Source of the DNA: Nitrospirota bacterium
Lineage (GTDB): Bacteria; Nitrospirota; Leptospirillia; Leptospirillales; Leptospirillaceae
Direction of reading: 5' to 3'
DNA: 9,665 nucleotides
Assembly: GCA_021828525.1 (NCBI GenBank)
Contig: JAJZGM010000036.1
Location: forward strand, 1 to 9,665
Positions 5,889-9,665 of the stretch are shown here, piece after piece. A program made the translations under genes and the position numbers. Position 1 is the first letter of the stretch. Each line of letters begins with the position of its first letter. Below the pieces are notes generated by a model that was not told the DNA's origin, ran no database searches, and was given only the letters and a program-made list of their open reading frames with translations.

Positions 5889-7537
5889 CAGATGGAAGGA
5901 GGATTTTTCCTGAAAAGTTCCCGGCCATCCGTGTCCAGAACGATGGAAAGAACCTTCACCGATCCCATGACTGAGACGAAGGGCTTTCCCGAAGAGGTCC
6001 GTCCGGCATCGACCGCCTCCGGCGTCATCCAGACCGTGACATGGACAGGAATCCCGCATCCGGAACAGGGCGCCTGGGCGATGATCCCTGAGACATCCCC
6101 CGGGGCATAGGGAAAGGAAAAGAAGATCCCTCGGGGAGAGATGGAGGCCTTGAGAGGCCAATCCCGCAGAAGGACCTGGGAGTCACAGAAGGGACAAGAA
6201 AGTCGGGCGGCCACCCCGATCTGGCCTGTCGGAAAGAGCCCGTTTCCGTTTTCGCGGTCTCCCGGAAGCCTGACCGGAAGGATTCCTGTCAGAAAAAAGA
6301 CCTTCCGGCTCGTATCGTACCGGACAAGGGTCGCCGAAAGGGAGACCTTGAACCGGGAGATGCTCCCGACCAGCTTCATGTCCTCATTGATCCGATCCCG
6401 GAACTTCTTCCGGAACATCGAATCCACCTTGGCCTTCTCACGCGTCCGGAGTGGAAAGGCCAGCGAGAGCAAGTCCTTGTCGGCCGGAATGGCCGGATGC
6501 TGGCTGTAAAAAAGCAGCAGCAGCGCATAGGGGGTGAGCTCCGGATCCTTCCCGATAAGTTCCGGAAGAAGCTGCTCCTCATTTTTCTTCTGGATCAGAA
6601 GAACTTCTTTTCGGTTCTGGTAGTACCAGGTCACCGTTCCGCCCATGAGGAGAAGGAGCAGCACGCCGGCCAGGAGCGGAAGAAGGAGCCCTCGGGTCTC
6701 CTGTCCTCCCCGGCCGTTGTGAAACCGGATGGAGTTTGACAGTCCCTTCCGGGCTTCCTCAAGACGCCGGAGGCAGGAGTCCTGTTCAGCTTCGGGGAGC
6801 GTGACGCATTCTTTTTTGGCCTGGGCCAGTTTCCGGTCGAGAATCCGCTCGTTCTGGGCCGGCGAAAGATCGTCAAATCCTCCCACAGGAAACCGCATCA
6901 GACGTTCCGGAGAGTCGAAGTCGGAAACGACAAGTCCCAGGAGCTTCGCTACCTTTGCCGCATCGGAGGGGGTGACGAGTCCTGCCGGCATCTTCGTCAA
7001 AATCCCCGGGATCCTCGAGAGACACGTCACCACATAGCTGTGGTCACGGTTCGGAGGCTCGTGTATGCTCAGCGTTTCGCTCTCGGAAAGCCTCGAAAGA
7101 TCCGCATCGTCAGGGAAGACGATGAGCCCCGTCAGGTAAAAGGGAACCTTCCTGTCACGGAGAAAGGCGGCCAGGGGTCCGATACGGTTCTTGATCTGGG
7201 TGATCGGGTTTGCATGGCTCGACCCGGAAACAAGAATGGTTTCCTTCCCCACCTGCCAGGCGGCATTCAGCGTTCCGGTCACCTGACCGGAGACATTCTT
7301 GCACTCCACCACAAAAAATCCGCGATCCGTCGCCAGAAATCCGTCGATCTCCTTTTGTCCCACCGGAGTGTAGATGTTCCGCTCGTAAAAGTAGACGACC
7401 ACCCCGGCCGCCACAAAGGGATCCACCCAGTCGGCGTGGTCCTGGCCAAGGGTTCCGGCAGAAAATCCCGTGAGACAATATTGCCGGACCTCTTCCTCGA
7501 AACGTTCGGAGGCCGGAAGCGACTTGAGCGATGCCAC
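5888..7537 (-). CDS. Membrane-anchored NERD-domain protein with two CxxC pairs
   Basis: Protein of 549 residues. The N-terminal part carries a NERD (nuclease-related) domain at about 10-130: VGQKEIDGFLATDRGFFVVECKN includes Asp65, Glu78 and Lys80, matching the D-(x)n-E-x-K arrangement of PD-(D/E)xK-like folds. A Glu/Arg-rich region precedes one strong membrane helix at about 284-306 (LLLPLLAGVLLLLLMGGTVTW). The remaining 240 residues contain CPFC (448-451) and CSGC (491-494), which could form a zinc ribbon; no named domain is recognised there. There is no N-terminal signal peptide. The chosen GTG (7537) has GGAG five bases upstream; a TTG at 7582 would add 15 residues but has no binding site. 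It follows the substrate-binding protein gene by 95 bases on the same strand, so cotranscription is possible. NERD proteins are predicted nucleases of mostly unknown role; activity here is inference. Confidence 0.82.
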   Translation of the reverse strand: MASLKSLPASERFEEEVRQYCLTGFSAGTLGQDHADWVDPFVAAGVVVYFYERNIYTPVGQKEIDGFLATDRGFFVVECKNVSGQVTGTLNAAWQVGKETILVSGSSHANPITQIKNRIGPLAAFLRDRKVPFYLTGLIVFPDDADLSRLSESETLSIHEPPNRDHSYVVTCLSRIPGILTKMPAGLVTPSDAAKVAKLLGLVVSDFDSPERLMRFPVGGFDDLSPAQNERILDRKLAQAKKECVTLPEAEQDSCLRRLEEARKGLSNSIRFHNGRGGQETRGLLLPLLAGVLLLLLMGGTVTWYYQNRKEVLLIQKKNEEQLLPELIGKDPELTPYALLLLFYSQHPAIPADKDLLSLAFPLRTREKAKVDSMFRKKFRDRINEDMKLVGSISRFKVSLSATLVRYDTSRKVFFLTGILPVRLPGDRENGNGLFPTGQIGVAARLSCPFCDSQVLLRDWPLKASISPRGIFFSFPYAPGDVSGIIAQAPCSGCGIPVHVTVWMTPEAVDAGRTSSGKPFVSVMGSVKVLSIVLDTDGRELFRKNPPSI

Positions 7538-7632
7538 AAATACTCCATTCGGAAAGAGACAGGGGTCTGAAAGAGGAGGCAAAAAACCCGAGAAGGTCTT
7601 TTCCCCTCACAGAAATCATTCTTACGAGAATA

Positions 7633-9213
7633 TCACATCCCCGGAATCTTCGATATTTTTTCGACCGATCCCAGGGAATCCATCCCCATGGCATTGTGCC
7701 AGTACCCGATAACCGTTGGGGGCACAAGGATGTTCGAGACTCCCTGAGAAAGCGGGATGGCAACGACCGCCTTTCTCAGCATCAGCCTCTGGGCCTCGTC
7801 ATAGAGAGCCCCCTTCAAAGGCTCTTCGACATCCTGGGCCCGATCCAGCAGGCGGTCGAAGGCCGGGTCCGACCAGCCGGTCCGGTTGTTTCCGGATCCG
7901 GTTCTCATCAGGGAGAGAAAGGTCATGGCATCCGGATAGTCCGCAATCCATCCGGACTGGTAGATCGCGGGGGTGTGGGAATCAAGCCCGGCCAGAAAGG
8001 CCTTCCATTCCATGGAGCGAAGCTTGATTGTCACTCCCAGGACCTCACGGAAGGTCTGCTGCATGAAGGTGGCCAGGATACGGCTCTGAGTCCCCTCCGG
8101 AAAGACGAGCGTCACCGGGGGAAATCCCCTTCCTCCGGGATAGCCGCCCAGCGCCAGTTCCTTTCTTGCCATTGGAATATCGAGTCCGTAGGCCGCTCCG
8201 GGGTCGTATCCGGATAGCCCCCTGGGTATGAAGGAGGAGAGCTGGGGAAGCGCCGAAAGAAAGATCCGCTCGAGTCTTCCCCGGTCGACAGACATGGCGA
8301 AGGCCCGACGCACATGGAGATTGTCAAAAGGAGCCCGGCGTATGTTCATGCTGTAGTAGATGGTGGAGAGCTGGGGAATACGGTGAAGCTCAGGGCTATT
8401 TTGGTACTTTTTGATGTAGAAGGAGGGAATTCCCTCGATATCCAGCCGGTGTTGCAAAAAGAGAGTGAGCTGTGTCACCGGCTCCGGAATGACCAGGAAG
8501 GTCAGGGTCGAGACAAGACGCGGATTCTCCGGAGAGGGACGGGCTCTCCGGAGCTCGAGATAGGCGTCATGATGCCATGACACAAGAGTGAACAGACCAT
8601 TTCCGACAAAGTACCGGGGGTCTGTCCAGTGGGAGGGATGGGCCCGGATGAGGTCAAGGCGGACAGGATCCGTGATTGCATTGGTCAGAAGAGAGGGAAA
8701 GTTCCGCATCGGGTGGGTCAGGTCGACCTCAAGCCGGTGGGGAGCAAGCACACGGACCCCGACCGAGGAGGGCGGACAATGTCCTTCGTCAAAGCATTGG
8801 GCATTGACGATATCGAAGAGATAGTAGGCATAGGGAGAGGCCGTCCGGGGATCGAGGAGCCTCAGGAAGGAATCCCTGTAGTCTTCCGCCAGAACCGGCC
8901 GTCCATCATTCCAGGAGGCAGAATGGCGGATATGGAAAATAAAACGGCGGCCAGTCGGATCGACCGTCCAGGAGTCGGCATCGGCTCCTGCCACATTCTG
9001 GTGCCGGTCGAAGCGGGTCAGGCCCTGCATCAGATTGGAGATGATTTCGAAGGAGTTCCCGTCGGTGGCCTTGTTCCAGTCAAGGGTGGCCGGATCGTCC
9101 GGTATGGCAAGAACCAGGTCGGAGTTTTTGAGGTTCGACAAAGAGTGAAAATGAGGAGTACAGGATGAAAGAAAAAAGACAACCGATATCAAAAGAGGTC
9201 GGAATCGCGTCAC
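7633..9213 (-). CDS. Peptide-type ABC transporter substrate-binding lipoprotein (SBP_bac_5 family)
   Basis: Predicted 526-residue lipoprotein that binds a solute, probably oligopeptides, in the periplasm for an ABC importer. Residues 1-18 form a lipoprotein signal (TRFR, then PLLISVVFF, lipobox L-S-S-C18). Family features follow in order: AIPDDPATLDW (36-46), FIFHIRHSASWNDGRPVLAED (91-111), VGNGLFTL (203-210), PFDNLHVRRAFAMSVDR (295-311), and GWIADYPDA (421-429). Length is normal for OppA/DppA-type proteins. The GTG at 9213 has GAAGGG six bases upstream and gives an ideal signal peptide; the ATG at 9231 adds six residues but lacks a binding site. No permease or ATPase genes are adjacent, so it is an orphan here and the substrate is a guess. 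It begins just after the rRNA terminator, with a 12-bp palindrome between. Confidence 0.9.
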   Translation of the reverse strand: MTRFRPLLISVVFFLSSCTPHFHSLSNLKNSDLVLAIPDDPATLDWNKATDGNSFEIISNLMQGLTRFDRHQNVAGADADSWTVDPTGRRFIFHIRHSASWNDGRPVLAEDYRDSFLRLLDPRTASPYAYYLFDIVNAQCFDEGHCPPSSVGVRVLAPHRLEVDLTHPMRNFPSLLTNAITDPVRLDLIRAHPSHWTDPRYFVGNGLFTLVSWHHDAYLELRRARPSPENPRLVSTLTFLVIPEPVTQLTLFLQHRLDIEGIPSFYIKKYQNSPELHRIPQLSTIYYSMNIRRAPFDNLHVRRAFAMSVDRGRLERIFLSALPQLSSFIPRGLSGYDPGAAYGLDIPMARKELALGGYPGGRGFPPVTLVFPEGTQSRILATFMQQTFREVLGVTIKLRSMEWKAFLAGLDSHTPAIYQSGWIADYPDAMTFLSLMRTGSGNNRTGWSDPAFDRLLDRAQDVEEPLKGALYDEAQRLMLRKAVVAIPLSQGVSNILVPPTVIGYWHNAMGMDSLGSVEKISKIPGM

Positions 9214-9232
9214 GCGGGACCCTTCAGCCATG

Positions 9233-9244
9233 GATTCGCGAATC
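9233..9244. promoter_or_regulatory. Perfect 12-bp palindrome GATTCGCGAATC before the SBP gene
   Basis: The palindrome fills most of the gap between the T run of the rRNA terminator (ends 9247) and the possible ATG at 9231. It could be an operator. A TAAGAT sequence (9247-9242, minus) overlaps it and is the same hexamer as the -10 at 4851, but no -35 is seen upstream of it. Confidence 0.35.
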
Positions 9245-9246
9245 TT

Positions 9247-9275
9247 AAAAAAAACCCCCAGAGGGGATCTGGGGG
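9247..9275 (-). terminator. rRNA operon terminator
   Basis: On the minus strand CCCCCAGA and TCTGGGGG pair perfectly over eight bases around the loop TCCCC, followed by eight T (9254-9247). It lies 33 bases beyond the 3' end of 5S rRNA and reads in the rRNA direction. Confidence 0.85.
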
Positions 9276-9308
9276 GAAAAGAAAAGAGGAAGAGAGAGAA
9301 GAAAGGAG
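9271..9308 (+). repeat. 38-base uninterrupted purine tract
   Basis: Every plus-strand base from 9271 to 9308 is A or G, so the rRNA trailer between 5S and the terminator stem is pure C/U. Low-complexity GA-rich sequence of this kind can favour triplex DNA or act as a processing spacer. Confidence 0.8.
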
Positions 9309-9425
9309 TCCGGCAGCGACCGACTTTCCCACAACCTCGCGGTTGCAGTATCATGGGCCCTGGAGGGCTTAACGGCCGTGTTCGGGATGGGAACGGGTGG
9401 AACCCCTCCGGTATGGCCACCGGAC
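9308..9425 (-). rRNA. rrf: 5S ribosomal RNA
   Basis: About 118 nt. The ends pair as helix I (GTCCGG at 9425-9420 with CCGGAC at 9313-9308). Conserved blocks are visible on the minus strand: TTCCCATCCCGAACACGG, GTTAAGCCCTCCAG, GATACTGC and GGGAAAGTCGG. It follows 23S by about 32 bases, the usual operon order. Confidence 0.95.
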
Positions 9426-9457
9426 AGAGAAAAGTGCGTTTGAACAAGGGCGACGAC

Positions 9458-9665
9458 GGATTCAAGCCGCTCGACCGATTAGTACTGGTACACTACAACC
9501 CTTGCAGGTCTTGCATGCCCAGCCTATCAACCTGGTAATCTTCCAGGGGTCTTCAGACCGCTTGCGCGGTGGGAGATCTCGTCTTGAGGTGGGTTTCCCA
9601 CTTAGATGCTTTCAGCGGTTCTCCCGTCCCGACATAGCTACTCGGCCTGCCGTTGGCACGACAGC
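9458..9665 (-). rRNA. rrl: 23S ribosomal RNA, 3' end (partial)
   Basis: The minus strand contains the conserved end of domain VI: CGCTGAAAGCATCTAAGTGG, GGAAACCCACCTCAAGA, then GGTTGATAGGC and CCAGTACTAATCGG near the 3' end. The 5' portion lies beyond the right edge. The exact 3' end (about 9458) is estimated by comparison with known 23S ends. Confidence 0.95.

Noticed and set aside
7583..7612. Terminator between the substrate-binding protein and NERD genes
   Set aside because: AAAAGACC/GGGTTTTTT can pair only with an A-G mismatch and a wobble pair, and the T run is part of the stem; too weak to call.
9214..9465. N-terminal extension of the substrate-binding protein gene into 5S rRNA
   Set aside because: The frame is merely open through the 5S gene and terminator; the lipoprotein signal peptide begins at the GTG/ATG near 9213-9231.

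Overview
The window looks like chromosomal DNA of a free-living Gram-negative bacterium. It carries part of an rRNA operon, two lipoproteins with lipobox signal peptides, and a large cyclic-di-GMP signalling protein. By eye the GC content is in the mid-to-high 50s percent. The overall style suggests Nitrospirota (Leptospirillum-like), but this is an impression; a 23S search would settle it.

Layout from left to right. 1-489 (minus): the 5' part of an LPP20-like lipoprotein gene that runs off the left edge. 740-1084 (minus): a small unrecognised gene with a good ribosome binding site and a good sigma70-type promoter. 1085-1422: a divergent control region holding that promoter, an unusual three-arm inverted repeat and a perfect CRP/FNR-type palindrome. 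1423-4746 (plus): a 1107-residue c-di-GMP protein with PAS-PAS-GGDEF-globin-GAF-EAL order and both active sites apparently intact. 4747-5006: a terminator, a near-consensus promoter and, about 60 nt further on, a strong second terminator, which together look like a tiny RNA gene or attenuated leader. 5007-5867 (plus): a NYN (PIN-like) ribonuclease-family protein. 5888-7537 (minus): a membrane-anchored NERD-domain protein with two CxxC pairs, convergent with the NYN gene and sharing a compact bidirectional terminator. 7633-9213 (minus): a peptide-type ABC transporter substrate-binding lipoprotein. 9247-9665 (minus): the rrn terminator, 5S rRNA and the 3' end of 23S rRNA.

There is no clear single pathway. 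The best supported functional story is environmental sensing: the c-di-GMP enzyme combines two PAS domains, a probable haem globin and a GAF domain, and has a CRP/FNR-type site upstream, which fits gas, redox or nutrient input to a biofilm/motility switch. The NYN and NERD proteins are both nuclease-type folds and lie tail to tail, but nothing in the sequence proves a joint role. The substrate-binding protein gene lies immediately behind the rRNA terminator with a 12-bp palindrome just before its start, and no permease genes are visible. Several starts are non-ATG (GTG); these were chosen from ribosome binding site position and signal peptide quality.
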